Assembly (NCBI RefSeq): GCF_040706535.1
Contig: NZ_JAPDRJ010000005.1
Span: forward strand, 186,001 to 250,000
Source: Lentisalinibacter orientalis
GTDB taxonomy: Bacteria; Pseudomonadota; Gammaproteobacteria; Steroidobacterales; Woeseiaceae
Reading direction: 5' to 3'
DNA: 64,000 nucleotides
The notes beneath the pieces are model-generated. The model did no database searches. It saw only the letters and a program-made list of their open reading frames with translations, and was not told the DNA's origin. The position numbers and the translations under genes are program-made. Of the stretch, positions 49,617 to 61,928 are shown one piece after another (the stretch's first letter is position 1; the number at the start of each line of letters is the position of its first letter).

Positions 49617-50533
49617 CGCAGCGGCCGCAGGGCGTCGATGTGCTCCGGCGACAGGCCGCAGCAGCCGCCCACGATCTGCACCCCGTCCGCGACCCAGTCC
49701 GATGCATGGCCCAGGAATTCGCCGGGCAGGATCACCTCCTCGAACTGCCATTCCGGCATGCGGAAAAAGCCGGAGTCCGGGTAGGCCAGCAGCGGGCCTG
49801 CATGGTGACCGCGCAGCAGGGCGAGCGCGTCGGCCACCAGGTGAGCCGGTGTATGCATCACGCCCGCCGCGGCCACGTCGTAGTCGTCCAGGACCGCGAC
49901 GAGTTCCTCGAAGGGAAGGTCCCGCTCCGGCGCATAACTGAGCAGCCGCCCGTCCTCCGCCCTCCTGGCGGAGAAGCCGGCCCAGACCGGGAGCCCTGTC
50001 GCCAGCGCGGCCTCGAACGCGAGACCGACGCGCTCCGGGTAGTACATCATCTCCAGCAGGATGAGATCGCAACCGCTGTCACGCAGAAACCCGGCGAGTT
50101 CCGCATAGGCCTCGGCCATGGCTGCCGCGGACGGTGACCGGGCGGCATCCGGCTGCGCGCTGCCGGCGACGAACGGCGCCATGTGCGAGAGGGAGCCGGC
50201 GACGAGCACGTCACTGCGGCCGCTGGCCTGGCGCGCCCGGTGTGCGGCGTCGACGGCGGCACGATTGATCTCTTCGAAGCGCTCGCCGTAGCCCGCCGGC
50301 TCGAGCATGAGGCGGGAGGAGGCATAGGTATTGGCGGTGATGACGTCGGCGCCCGCAGCGATGTAGTCCCGGTGCACGCGCTCGAGGATGTCGCCGCTCT
50401 CGAGCGACGCCGGCCCGCACCAGGCGCCGGGGTCCATCTGCACGCCGCGGCGCTGCAGTTCGGTGCCGGTGCCGCCGTCCAGGAGGACGATGTCGCCGGC
50501 CTGGAGTCTCTCCCTGATCGCTCCGTAACCCAT
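49601..50533 (-). CDS. Stand-alone homocysteine S-methyltransferase family protein
   Basis: 310 residues from ATG 50533. Barrel landmarks: DIVLLDGGTGTELQRRGVQM, AGADVITANTYASSRLMLEP, and C-terminal VQIVGGCCGLSPEHIDALRP with the two zinc Cys. The third ligand segment, normally G-V/L-N-C, reads GVMHTPAHL, so His replaces Cys. The methyl donor could be S-methylmethionine or SAM. It is the last gene of the metF-metH operon, 62 bases after metH, and duplicates the first domain of MetH. The active-site change makes the reaction uncertain. Confidence 0.85.
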   Translation of the reverse strand: MGYGAIRERLQAGDIVLLDGGTGTELQRRGVQMDPGAWCGPASLESGDILERVHRDYIAAGADVITANTYASSRLMLEPAGYGERFEEINRAAVDAAHRARQASGRSDVLVAGSLSHMAPFVAGSAQPDAARSPSAAAMAEAYAELAGFLRDSGCDLILLEMMYYPERVGLAFEAALATGLPVWAGFSARRAEDGRLLSYAPERDLPFEELVAVLDDYDVAAAGVMHTPAHLVADALALLRGHHAGPLLAYPDSGFFRMPEWQFEEVILPGEFLGHASDWVADGVQIVGGCCGLSPEHIDALRPLRYARP

Positions 50534-50595
50534 ATCCGGCCTCCATGGCTGAATTGCTCCGGCACGCCGGAGGACGCCCGGATTGCCAGAGGGTA

Positions 50596-54300
<3,705 letters not shown>

Positions 54301-54302
54301 GA

Positions 54303-55211
54303 TCAGGCCGCCGTCGCGCGCTGCGCACGCACGCCCAGCGCATGGCAGATGGCGTAGGTCAGCTCCGAGCGGTTCAGGGTGTAGAAGTGGAATTCGCGCA
54401 CGCCGTAGCGCTCGAGTTCGCGGGCCTGCTCGATGGCCACGCTGGCGGCGATGAGCTGGCGGGTTTCGGCGTCGTCGTCCAGGCCGTCGAAACGGTGCAC
54501 CAGCCAGTCGGGCACCCGCGCCCCGCAGCCCTCGGCGAAGCGCTGCAACTGGGGGAAGCGGGTGATCGGCAGGATGCCGGGCACGATCGGCGCGCCGATG
54601 CCCGCCGCCGCGCAGCGGTCGCGGAAGCGCAGAAAGTCCTCGATGTCGAAGAAGAACTGGGTGATGGCCCGGCTCGCGCCGGCATCCAGTTTGCGCTTCA
54701 GGTTGTCCAGGTCGAAGGCCGCGGACGGCGCCTCCGGATGTACCTCCGGATAGGCCGCCACGGAGACGTCGAAGTCGGCCACGCGCTTCAGGCCCGCGAC
54801 CAGGTCGGCGGCGTAAGCGTAGCCCTCGGGATGGGGCGTGTAGCCGTCACTGTCCTTCGGCGGGTCGCCCCTGAGCGCCACGATGTGGCGGACGCCGATG
54901 TCCCAGTACTGGCGGGCGATATCGTCGATCTCGCCCCGGCTCGCGCCGACGCAGGTGAGGTGCGGCGCCGCCGTCAGGTCGGTCTCGCGCAGGATGCGGC
55001 TGACGATGCCGTGGGTGCGCTCCCGGGTGGAACCGTCGGCGCCATAGGTGACGGAGACGAAGCGGGGTCGCAGCGGCGCGAGCCGCTCGATGGAGCGCCA
55101 CAGCGTCTGTTCCATCTTCTCGCTGCCGGGCGGGAAGAACTCGAAGGAGACCGCGACGTCCGGGACGCTCCGTCCGGCAGCCGGCCCGGGTGTGATGGGT
55201 GTCTGTGTCAT
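54303..55211 (-). CDS. metF: 5,10-methylenetetrahydrofolate reductase
   Basis: 302 residues from ATG 55211, or 304 if ATG 55217 is used. FAD-dependent TIM barrel making 5-methyl-THF for MetH. Seen: VSFEFFPPGSEKMEQTLWRS, FVSVTYGADGSTRERTHGIV, IVALRGDPPKDSDG, QFFFDIEDFLRFRDRC and PGILPITRFPQLQRFAEGCG, ending FYTLNRSELTYAICHALG. Upstream is a short region of 15-bp tandem repeats after the ArsR-methyltransferase stop. Confidence 0.96.
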   Translation of the reverse strand: MTQTPITPGPAAGRSVPDVAVSFEFFPPGSEKMEQTLWRSIERLAPLRPRFVSVTYGADGSTRERTHGIVSRILRETDLTAAPHLTCVGASRGEIDDIARQYWDIGVRHIVALRGDPPKDSDGYTPHPEGYAYAADLVAGLKRVADFDVSVAAYPEVHPEAPSAAFDLDNLKRKLDAGASRAITQFFFDIEDFLRFRDRCAAAGIGAPIVPGILPITRFPQLQRFAEGCGARVPDWLVHRFDGLDDDAETRQLIAASVAIEQARELERYGVREFHFYTLNRSELTYAICHALGVRAQRATAA

Positions 55212-55231
55212 TGCCATGATTCCATTAGTCC

Positions 55232-55293
55232 TTGAGTTCCGGATCCTCGAGTTCCGGATCCTTCAGTCTCGATCTTTCGGTTTTCGATCTTTC
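55232..55293. repeat. 15-bp tandem repeats before metF
   Basis: Two copies of T(T/C)GAGTTCCGGATCC at 55232-55246 and 55247-55261. TCGATCTTTC then occurs at 55269 and 55284, also 15 bases apart. The array lies in the 80-base gap between the ArsR-methyltransferase and metF genes and touches the former's stop. It may hold a metF promoter or simply be slippage. Confidence 0.7.
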
Positions 55294-56197
55294 AGGCGAC
55301 CTGCCGTTGTGCCGACGTTGCCACGGAGACCAGCCAGGCCGGCTGTCGCGCCGGCACCGGGCGCGGCCGGCCGAGGGCGAGTCCGGCTTCTCCGGCCAGC
55401 CGGGCGATCCAGCGCCCCCGGGCCTCGGCGGAGGCTCCAACGCTGTCTTCCGCCGAGCCTCCCGCGAGCGGCTCGATCAGGAGCAGCCGCCCGCCGGGCG
55501 CCAGCACCCGCGCGGCCTCGGCCACCGCCTGCTCCGGCGTGCTCGAATGGCCGAGCACCTCGTCCAGGATGACGGTGTCGAACGCGTCGTCGGCGAAGTC
55601 CAGCCGGTGCGCATCGCCGGCGCGGATGGTGCAATTGCCGAGGCCGGCGACGGCGAGCTCGGCACGGGCCTGACGGCGCTGGTTGCCGTCGATGTCGACA
55701 CCCACCGCCCGGCTGGCACGGCGGCCGAGCAGCTTGAGCATGCGCGCGCTGCCGGTACCGATATCGAGCAGGCGGCCGACCGGCGCCGTCAGCACCGTAT
55801 CCAGCACGGCCCGGTGCAGGCCGCGCTCCGCCTCGGTCAGCGGCGCGGCTTCCGGCTCGACGGCCGCGCGCCGCTCGGCCTCCGCGAGCTCGGCATCCCG
55901 CGCGAACTCCGCCGCCTCGGCCGGCACCAGCTCCAGCAGCCTGCGCACGCGCACGGCCCCGGGACCCGAGGAGGGGGTGCGGTAGTAGATCCAGTGACCG
56001 TCCCGGAAACGTTCCAGCAGCCCGGCCTCGCACAGCAGTTTCAGATGGCGGGAGATACGCGGCTGGCTCTGGCCGAGCACGCGCACCAGTTCGGAGACGG
56101 TGCTCTCGCCCCGGTGGCACAGCACCAGCAGGCGCAGGCGGGTGGGCTCGGCCACCGCCTTCAGCGCTCGCAGGGTTTCCTCGAAGGGTTCCGCCAC
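55292..56197 (-). CDS. ArsR-type regulator fused to SAM-dependent methyltransferase (SahR-like by context)
   Basis: 301 residues from GTG 56197 with GGAG six bases upstream. N-terminal winged helix (about 10-90): ALKAVAEPTRLRLLVLCHRG, ESTVSELVRVLGQSQPRISR, HLKLLCEAGLLERFRDGHWI. Then a class I methyltransferase: GRLLDIGTGSARMLKLLGRR, VGVDIDGNQRRQA, DTVILDEVLGHSSTPEQAV. No metal-binding Cys pair in the recognition helix, so metal sensing is unlikely. Heads the metF-metH operon. ArsR-family SahR proteins sense S-adenosylhomocysteine; here the fused domain could bind SAM or SAH. That function is inferred. Confidence 0.88.
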   Translation of the reverse strand: MAEPFEETLRALKAVAEPTRLRLLVLCHRGESTVSELVRVLGQSQPRISRHLKLLCEAGLLERFRDGHWIYYRTPSSGPGAVRVRRLLELVPAEAAEFARDAELAEAERRAAVEPEAAPLTEAERGLHRAVLDTVLTAPVGRLLDIGTGSARMLKLLGRRASRAVGVDIDGNQRRQARAELAVAGLGNCTIRAGDAHRLDFADDAFDTVILDEVLGHSSTPEQAVAEAARVLAPGGRLLLIEPLAGGSAEDSVGASAEARGRWIARLAGEAGLALGRPRPVPARQPAWLVSVATSAQRQVA

Positions 56198-56234
56198 GGT
56201 CAGCTCCAAAACTTGAAATATAAAGCTTAAATAT

Positions 56235-56250
56235 ATAAAGATATCTTTAT
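56235..56250. promoter_or_regulatory. 16-bp perfect palindrome, probable operator of the ArsR-methyltransferase/met operon
   Basis: ATAAAGATATCTTTAT, 38 bases upstream of the GTG start, in a markedly AT-rich island (56217-56256) within a GC-rich genome. ATATAAAG also occurs just downstream as a partial second site. The symmetry, length and place suit an ArsR-family site that overlaps the promoter. Confidence 0.7.
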
Positions 56251-56351
56251 CTTTACTGCACACAAGTTTAGCGCACCTTCCGGGCGCTGTCCCGGCCGAT
56301 TTGAAATAAGGGGAATAAAAGGGCGACGGAGCGCGAAGGGCCGGCGCCGCG

Positions 56352-57224
56352 TCAGTGGACGCGGGACGATGCCGGCTGGCCGCCGACAGAGAACAGGCGC
56401 TCGACGTCGATGGCGTCGAGCCGGCGCTCCCGGTTGCAGAATTCGCAGGTGGCCCGGATCTCGCCCTGCTCCTCCAGGGTCTCGCGCACCTCATCCTCGC
56501 CCAGCAGGCGCAGCGCACGCTCGACCCGCTCGATGGAACAGCGGCATTCGAACCGGGTCGTGCGCGGCCGGAAGGCCCGCACGTCGTCCTCGGCGAACAG
56601 CTTGCCGAGCAGCTCCGTGCCGATGCCGCCCCGCATCTCGTCCAGCGTCAGCGTATCGGCCATGAAACCCAGGCGCCGCCAGTCATCCTCCGGCAGCGGC
56701 GCCGCCGCGTCGGGCACCCGCTGCAGCAGCAGCCCGGCCGCGCAGTCTCCGTCGGCCATCAGCCAGAGGCGGGTCGGCAGCTGCACCGAGCGCTCGAAAT
56801 AGCCCTCCAGGCAGGCGGCGAGCGACTCGCCGCCGGCATCGACGATGCCCTGGTAACGGTCGGCCAGCACGCTCGACTCCACCGTCATCGCGCAGCGGGC
56901 ACCTCGCGAGAGCGCCGCGAAGCCGGCCTCCGGCGACACGTCCCGGGCCAGCGCCATGCCGCGCAGGTGCAGCTCGTTGGTGGACTGGACCACCAGCAGC
57001 TCCAGCGGCCCGTCACCGGAAAGCTGCAGCGTGAGCTGGCCGTCGAACTTCAGCGAGTTGGCGATGAGCGCCGCGGCTGCCGCGGCCTCGCCGAGCACCC
57101 GGCCTACCGGTGGCTGGTACTCGTGGGTACCGGCGAGCTCCCGCCAGGTCTCGGCGAGCTGTACGAGCGCACCGCGCACCGGCAGGTGCTCGAACAGGAA
57201 CGGTTGCAGGACGTCCCGGCTCAA
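56352..57224 (-). CDS. hslO: Redox-regulated chaperone Hsp33
   Basis: 290 residues. N-terminal core (about 1-190): LPVRGALVQLAETWRELAGT, HEYQPPVGRVLGEAAAAAAL, ANSLKFDGQLTLQLSGDGPL. The C-terminal redox zinc switch has FECRCSIERV (Cys-x-Cys) and TCEFCNRERR (Cys-x2-Cys). Under oxidative plus heat stress the Cys pairs oxidise and the protein holds unfolded clients. Six bases after gatB, in the same direction, so probably co-transcribed. Confidence 0.96.
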   Translation of the reverse strand: MSRDVLQPFLFEHLPVRGALVQLAETWRELAGTHEYQPPVGRVLGEAAAAAALIANSLKFDGQLTLQLSGDGPLELLVVQSTNELHLRGMALARDVSPEAGFAALSRGARCAMTVESSVLADRYQGIVDAGGESLAACLEGYFERSVQLPTRLWLMADGDCAAGLLLQRVPDAAAPLPEDDWRRLGFMADTLTLDEMRGGIGTELLGKLFAEDDVRAFRPRTTRFECRCSIERVERALRLLGEDEVRETLEEQGEIRATCEFCNRERRLDAIDVERLFSVGGQPASSRVH

Positions 57225-57230
57225 CGCGCT

Positions 57231-58670
57231 TCACTCCGCATCCAGGGCGGCTTTCAGCAGGCGATTGACCTCGCCGGGGTTGGCCTTGCCTTTCGTCGCC
57301 TTCATCACCTGGCCGACGAAGAAGCCGATCACCTGGGTCTTGCCGCCCCGGTATTGCTCCACCTGCTCCGGGTTGGCGGCCAGCACGTCTTCCACGATGC
57401 GCTGTATCTCGCCGCTGTCGGTGATCTGCTTCAGGCCTTTCGCCTCGATGACCGCATCGGCATCGCCCTCCCCCGCCCACATGGCCTCGAAGACCTGCTT
57501 GGCGAGCTTGCCGGACAGTGTGCCGTCCGCGATACGGTCGAGCAGTTGCGCCAGGCCGGCCGGCTCGATGCGGCTCGCCGTGATATCCAGGCCGTCCCGG
57601 TTGAGCGCCGCGGAGAGTTCGCCCAGCACCCAGTTGGCCACGGCCTGGCCGTCGCTGCCGCCGGCGGCCGCCACCGCCTCGAAGTAATCCGCCAGCGCCG
57701 GCGTACCGGCCAGCACCACCGCATCGTCCGCCTTGACGCCGTATTGCTCGCCCAGCCGTCGGCGCTTGGCATCCGGCAGCTCCGGCAGGGTCTGCCGCAC
57801 CGTCTCGACGAGCGCCTCGTCGATCTCCACCGGCAGCAGGTCCGGGTCGGGGAAATAGCGGTAGTCGTTGGCCTCTTCCTTGGTGCGCATCGGCCGGGTC
57901 TCGTCCCGTTCCGCATCGTACAGGCGGGTCTCCTGCACCACGGAGCCGCCGTCCTCCAGCACCTCGATCTGGCGCTCCACCTCGAAGTTGATGGCGCGTT
58001 CGAGGAAACGGAACGAGTTCAGGTTCTTCAGCTCGGTGCGGGTGCCGAGCTTCTCGTCCCCGGCCCGGCGCACCGATACGTTGGCGTCGCAGCGGAACGA
58101 GCCCTCCTGCATGTTGCCGTCGCAGATGCCGAGATAGCGCACCAGCGTGTGCATGGCCTTCATGTAGGCCGCGGCTTCCTTCGCCGAGCGCAGCTCGGGC
58201 TCGGAGACGATCTCGAGCAGCGGCGTGCCCGCCCGGTTCAGGTCGATGCCGGTGAGGCGCTCGAAACCCTCGTGCATGGACTTGCCGGCGTCCTCCTCCA
58301 GGTGCGCGCGGGTGAGGCCGATGCGGCGCACCTCGCCGTCGTCGGTGACGATCTCCAGGGATCCGCCGGTGACGATGGGCAGCTCGTACTGGCTGATCTG
58401 GTAGCCCTTCGGCAGGTCCGGATAGAAGTAGTTCTTGCGGGCGAAGACGCTGCGCGGCGCGATGGCGGCGCCGACGGCCAGGCCGAACTTCACGGCCATC
58501 ACGACCGCACCCCGGTTCAGCACCGGCAGCACGCCCGGATAGCCCAGATCCACCAGGCAGGCCTGGGTGTTGGGCTCCGCGCCGTAGCGGGTGGGCGCGC
58601 CGGAGAAGATCTTGCTCTCCGTCGCGAGCTGCGCGTGGATCTCCAGACCGATGACCGTCTCCCAGCTCAT
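57231..58670 (-). CDS. gatB: Asp/Glu-tRNA amidotransferase subunit B
   Basis: 479 residues. Opening WETVIGLEIHAQLATESKIF, catalytic kinase-like core (QACLVDLGYPGVLPVLNRGA, SFRCDANVSVRR, TELKNLNSFRFLERAINFEV) and C-terminal tail domain ending KGKANPGEVNRLLKAALDAE, which binds tRNA. Transamidates Glu-tRNA-Gln and/or Asp-tRNA-Asn using ammonia from GatA. Ten bases after gatA. Confidence 0.97.
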   Translation of the reverse strand: MSWETVIGLEIHAQLATESKIFSGAPTRYGAEPNTQACLVDLGYPGVLPVLNRGAVVMAVKFGLAVGAAIAPRSVFARKNYFYPDLPKGYQISQYELPIVTGGSLEIVTDDGEVRRIGLTRAHLEEDAGKSMHEGFERLTGIDLNRAGTPLLEIVSEPELRSAKEAAAYMKAMHTLVRYLGICDGNMQEGSFRCDANVSVRRAGDEKLGTRTELKNLNSFRFLERAINFEVERQIEVLEDGGSVVQETRLYDAERDETRPMRTKEEANDYRYFPDPDLLPVEIDEALVETVRQTLPELPDAKRRRLGEQYGVKADDAVVLAGTPALADYFEAVAAAGGSDGQAVANWVLGELSAALNRDGLDITASRIEPAGLAQLLDRIADGTLSGKLAKQVFEAMWAGEGDADAVIEAKGLKQITDSGEIQRIVEDVLAANPEQVEQYRGGKTQVIGFFVGQVMKATKGKANPGEVNRLLKAALDAE

Positions 58671-58680
58671 GGCCGCCTCC

Positions 58681-60135
58681 TCACTCGTAGTGCGCCGGTG
58701 CGCGCCGGTGCCAGTCGGTGACGCCCTGATACTGGTGGGCGCAGGCGAGCAGGCGCTCCTCGCCGAACGCCGGTCCGATCAGCTGCAGGCCCACCGGCAG
58801 CCCGCCCGAGAAGCCGCAGGGGACCGACAGGCAGGGCAGCCCGGCGAGGTTCGCGCCGATGGTGTAGATGTCGTTCAGATACATGGTGATGGGATCGTCG
58901 GTCTTCGCGCCCAGCTCGAAAGCCGGTGTCGGCGTGGTCGGCCCGGCGATGAGATCCACGTCGGCGAACGCGCGGCGGAAGTCCTCGCTGATGAGCTGAC
59001 GCACCTTCTGGGCCTTCAGGTAATAGGCATCGTAGTAGCCGGCGGAGAGGACGTAGGTGCCGGTCATGATGCGGCGTTTCACCTCCGCGCCGAAGCCCTC
59101 GGCGCGGCTGCGGCAATACAGGTCCATGAGGTCTTTCGGGTCTTCGGCCCGATAGCCGAAGCGCACGCCGTCGAAGCGCGACAGGTTGGACGAGCACTCG
59201 GCCGGCGCCACGACGTAATAGGTGGGCACCGACAGGCCGATATTCGGCAGGTCGATCTCCCGCACGCTCGCCCCGAGGCCCTCCAGCTCGCCGATGGCCG
59301 CGCGCAGCGCCGCCTCGTTGTCGGCCTCGAGACCCTCGTCGAAGAACTGGCGTGCGAGCCCGATGGTGAGGCCTTCCAGCGGCTGATCCAGGCCGGCCAC
59401 GTAGTCCGGCACCGGCTCTTGCACGGAGGTGGAATCCCGCGGATCGAAGCCGGCCATGGCACCGAGCAGGAGTGCCGCGTCCTCCGCGCTGCGGGTCAGC
59501 GTGCCAGCCTGGTCCAGGCTGGAGGCGAAGGCGATCATGCCCCAGCGCGAGACCCGGCCGTAGGTGGGCTTCAGCCCCGTGATGCCGGTCAGCGCCGCCG
59601 GCTGGCGGATGGAGCCGCCGGTGTCCGTGCCCGTGGCCGCCGGCACCAGCCGCGCGGCCACCGCCGCCGCCGAGCCGCCGGAGGAGCCGCCGGGCGAGCG
59701 GGCGGTATCCCAGGGGTTGGCGACCGGGCCGTACCAGCTGGTCTCGTTGGACGAGCCCATGGCGAACTCGTCCATGTTGGTCTTGCCCAGCATGATGGCG
59801 CCGGCCGCCTTCAGCCGCTCCACCACCGTGGCGTCATAGGGAGAGACGAAGTTGTCGAGCATGCGCGAACCGCAGCTGGTGCGCACGCCGGCGGTGCAGA
59901 AGATGTCCTTGTGGGCGATGGGCAGGCCTTCCAGCGGACGCGCCTCGCCGGCCGCGCGGCGGCGGTCGGAGTCGGCGGCGGCGGCCCTGGCCTCGTCCCC
60001 GGTCACGGTGATGAAACTGTTCAGCGTGCCGTCGTGGGCACCGATGCGCTCGAGCAGCGCCTCGACGAGTTCCGCGGCGGTGAACTCGCCCGCCTCGAGC
60101 GCGCGCCGTATCGCGGCGAGTGACAGCTCATGCAT
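58681..60135 (-). CDS. gatA: Asp/Glu-tRNA amidotransferase subunit A
   Basis: 484 residues of the amidase-signature family. Catalytic triad segments: Lys in LEGLPIAHKDIFCTAGVRTS, Ser in TGTDTGGSIRQPAALTGITG and the cis-Ser in ARSPGGSSGGSAAAVAARLV. C-terminal GANLAGLPCLSVPCGF. Hydrolyses glutamine and channels ammonia to GatB. The 150-base gap to gatC holds no clear promoter. Confidence 0.97.
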   Translation of the reverse strand: MHELSLAAIRRALEAGEFTAAELVEALLERIGAHDGTLNSFITVTGDEARAAAADSDRRRAAGEARPLEGLPIAHKDIFCTAGVRTSCGSRMLDNFVSPYDATVVERLKAAGAIMLGKTNMDEFAMGSSNETSWYGPVANPWDTARSPGGSSGGSAAAVAARLVPAATGTDTGGSIRQPAALTGITGLKPTYGRVSRWGMIAFASSLDQAGTLTRSAEDAALLLGAMAGFDPRDSTSVQEPVPDYVAGLDQPLEGLTIGLARQFFDEGLEADNEAALRAAIGELEGLGASVREIDLPNIGLSVPTYYVVAPAECSSNLSRFDGVRFGYRAEDPKDLMDLYCRSRAEGFGAEVKRRIMTGTYVLSAGYYDAYYLKAQKVRQLISEDFRRAFADVDLIAGPTTPTPAFELGAKTDDPITMYLNDIYTIGANLAGLPCLSVPCGFSGGLPVGLQLIGPAFGEERLLACAHQYQGVTDWHRRAPAHYE

Positions 60136-60285
60136 GGTCGTGACTCGGCAGTGGTTGGACGATGATGCTTCTGGACAATCTGACCGGATAGACTGAAACG
60201 CGCGGCCGGGGCGACGAATGCCGGAGCCGGCCCGCGGCCGCCGAACCGTGCGGAGACACCCGTTCGATGACCCTTCCCGTGATCC

Positions 60286-60573
60286 TTATTCGATAACCCT
60301 GGGCACCAGATACATGCCGTCGGCGACCGCCGGCGCGTTCTTCTGGTACTCCTCCCGGTCGACTCGCTCTGTCACTTCGTCCGGGCGCAGGCGCTGCACC
60401 TGGTCCAGGGGGTGGGCCATCGGTTCCACCGAATCCGTGTCTGCCTGTTGCAATTGGTCCACGAAATCGACGATGCTGCCCAGCTTGTCGACGAAATCGG
60501 GGATTTCCCCCTCGTCGAACTCCAGTCGCGCAAGAGTCGCGATATGTTCCACTTGCTCTCGGGTCAGGGACAC
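60286..60573 (-). CDS. gatC: Asp/Glu-tRNA amidotransferase subunit C
   Basis: 95 residues from GTG 60573 (VSLTREQVEHIATLARLEFD), the usual length and start for GatC. It continues with a helix, FVDQLQQADTDSVEPMAHPL and the C-terminal NAPAVADGMYLVPRVIE that stabilises the GatA-GatB interface. Divergent from mreB, with 155 bases between. Confidence 0.95.
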   Translation of the reverse strand: MSLTREQVEHIATLARLEFDEGEIPDFVDKLGSIVDFVDQLQQADTDSVEPMAHPLDQVQRLRPDEVTERVDREEYQKNAPAVADGMYLVPRVIE

Positions 60574-60728
60574 CGCAAGGCTCCGGTCTGTGACGCGTGT
60601 ATCGTTGTCGAAAGGGTCGGCACCTGCCACGGCAGTGCCGAACGCGAAATGATACACGCCGTCTTGCCCAATGTCGTCCCCGTTGCTAGAGTAGCTTTTT
60701 GCCTTGATCCGCGGGATTTTGCCCGACA

Positions 60729-61772
60729 ATGCTGAAGAGTCTTCTGGGTTATTTCTCCAACGACCTTTCCATCGATCTCGGGACAGCGAACACACTGATC
60801 TACCTCCGCGGGCATGGCATCGTGCTCAACGAGCCGTCGGTAGTAGCCATACGGGAAGAGTCCGGCCGCGGCGGCCGGAGCGTGGAGGCCGTCGGTACCG
60901 AAGCCAAGAGTATGCTGGGGCGCACGCCCGGCAACATCACCGCAATCCGTCCGCTGAAAGACGGCGTCATCGCCGATTTCACCGTGACCGAGAAGATGTT
61001 GCAGCACTTCATCAAGAAGGCGCACGGCAACCGCTTCTTCGCCCCCAGCCCCCGCGTGCTGGTGTGCGTACCCTACGGGTCCACCCAGGTCGAGCGCCGC
61101 GCCATCCGCGAGTCCGCCGAGGGTGCCGGCGCCCGCAAGGTCTATCTCATCGAGGAACCCATGGCGGCGGCCATCGGCGCCGGCATGCCGGTGCACGAGG
61201 CGCGCGGCTCCATGGTGCTCGACATCGGCGGCGGCACGTCCGAGGTTGCTGTGATCTCCCTGAACGGCATCGTCTACGCCTCCTCCGTGCGGGTGGGCGG
61301 CGATCGCTTCGACGAGGCCATCACCAATTACGTGCGCCGCAATTACGGCATCCTGATCGGCGAGGCCACGGCCGAGCGCATCAAGCACGAGATCGGCTCC
61401 GCCTATCCCGGCCAGGAGGTCAAGGAGATCTCGGTGAAGGGCCGCAACCTTTCCGAGGGCGTGCCGCGGAGCTTCACGCTGAACAGCAACGAGATCCTGG
61501 AGGCGCTGCAGGAGCCGCTGCAGGGCATCGTGGGGGCCGTGAAAGAGGCGCTGGAGCAGACCCCGCCGGAACTCGGGGCCGACGTGGCCGAGCGGGGCAT
61601 CGTCCTCACCGGCGGCGGTGCCATGCTGAAAGACCTGGACAAGCTCCTCATGGAAGAGACCGGGCTGCCGGTGGTCATCGCCGACGATCCGCTGACGTGC
61701 GTGGCACGGGGCGGAGGCCGGGTGCTCGAACTCATGGATGAGCACGGACCGGCCGTCTTCGGCCTGGACTGA
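60729..61772 (+). CDS. mreB: Rod-shape-determining protein MreB
   Basis: 347 residues. Actin-fold ATPase: phosphate 1 SIDLGTANTLIYLRGHGIVL, RPLKDGVIADFTVTEKMLQH, phosphate 2 GSMVLDIGGGTSEVAVISLN and the adenosine motif RGIVLTGGGAMLKDLDKLL. Forms membrane-bound filaments that guide cell-wall elongation. First of mreB-mreC-mreD-mrdA. After it, 61773-61928 is a GC-rich stretch with T6 at 61893-61898 but no convincing terminator. Confidence 0.98.
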   Translation: MLKSLLGYFSNDLSIDLGTANTLIYLRGHGIVLNEPSVVAIREESGRGGRSVEAVGTEAKSMLGRTPGNITAIRPLKDGVIADFTVTEKMLQHFIKKAHGNRFFAPSPRVLVCVPYGSTQVERRAIRESAEGAGARKVYLIEEPMAAAIGAGMPVHEARGSMVLDIGGGTSEVAVISLNGIVYASSVRVGGDRFDEAITNYVRRNYGILIGEATAERIKHEIGSAYPGQEVKEISVKGRNLSEGVPRSFTLNSNEILEALQEPLQGIVGAVKEALEQTPPELGADVAERGIVLTGGGAMLKDLDKLLMEETGLPVVIADDPLTCVARGGGRVLELMDEHGPAVFGLD

Positions 61773-61928
61773 GCCGTCCGTGAGCGCGGCGGCCGCATCC
61801 ACCGTCGCCGCCCAGTGAACATCCCTGCACGGCCGGCGACCCGGGCGCCGGAGCCCGGCGGCACGGGAGGCCGGCGGGCGGTCTCCGACCCTTTTTTATT
61901 GTTCTTATCGTGCTGATCATTCAGGGGC

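Noticed and set aside
60574..60728. Promoters in the gatC/mreB divergent gap
   Set aside because: No -35/-10 pair with acceptable spacing could be fixed on either strand.
61773..61928. Terminator after mreB
   Set aside because: A T-run follows a GC-rich stretch, but no stable hairpin sits directly before it, and the mreB-mreC-mreD-mrdA operon is expected to read through.
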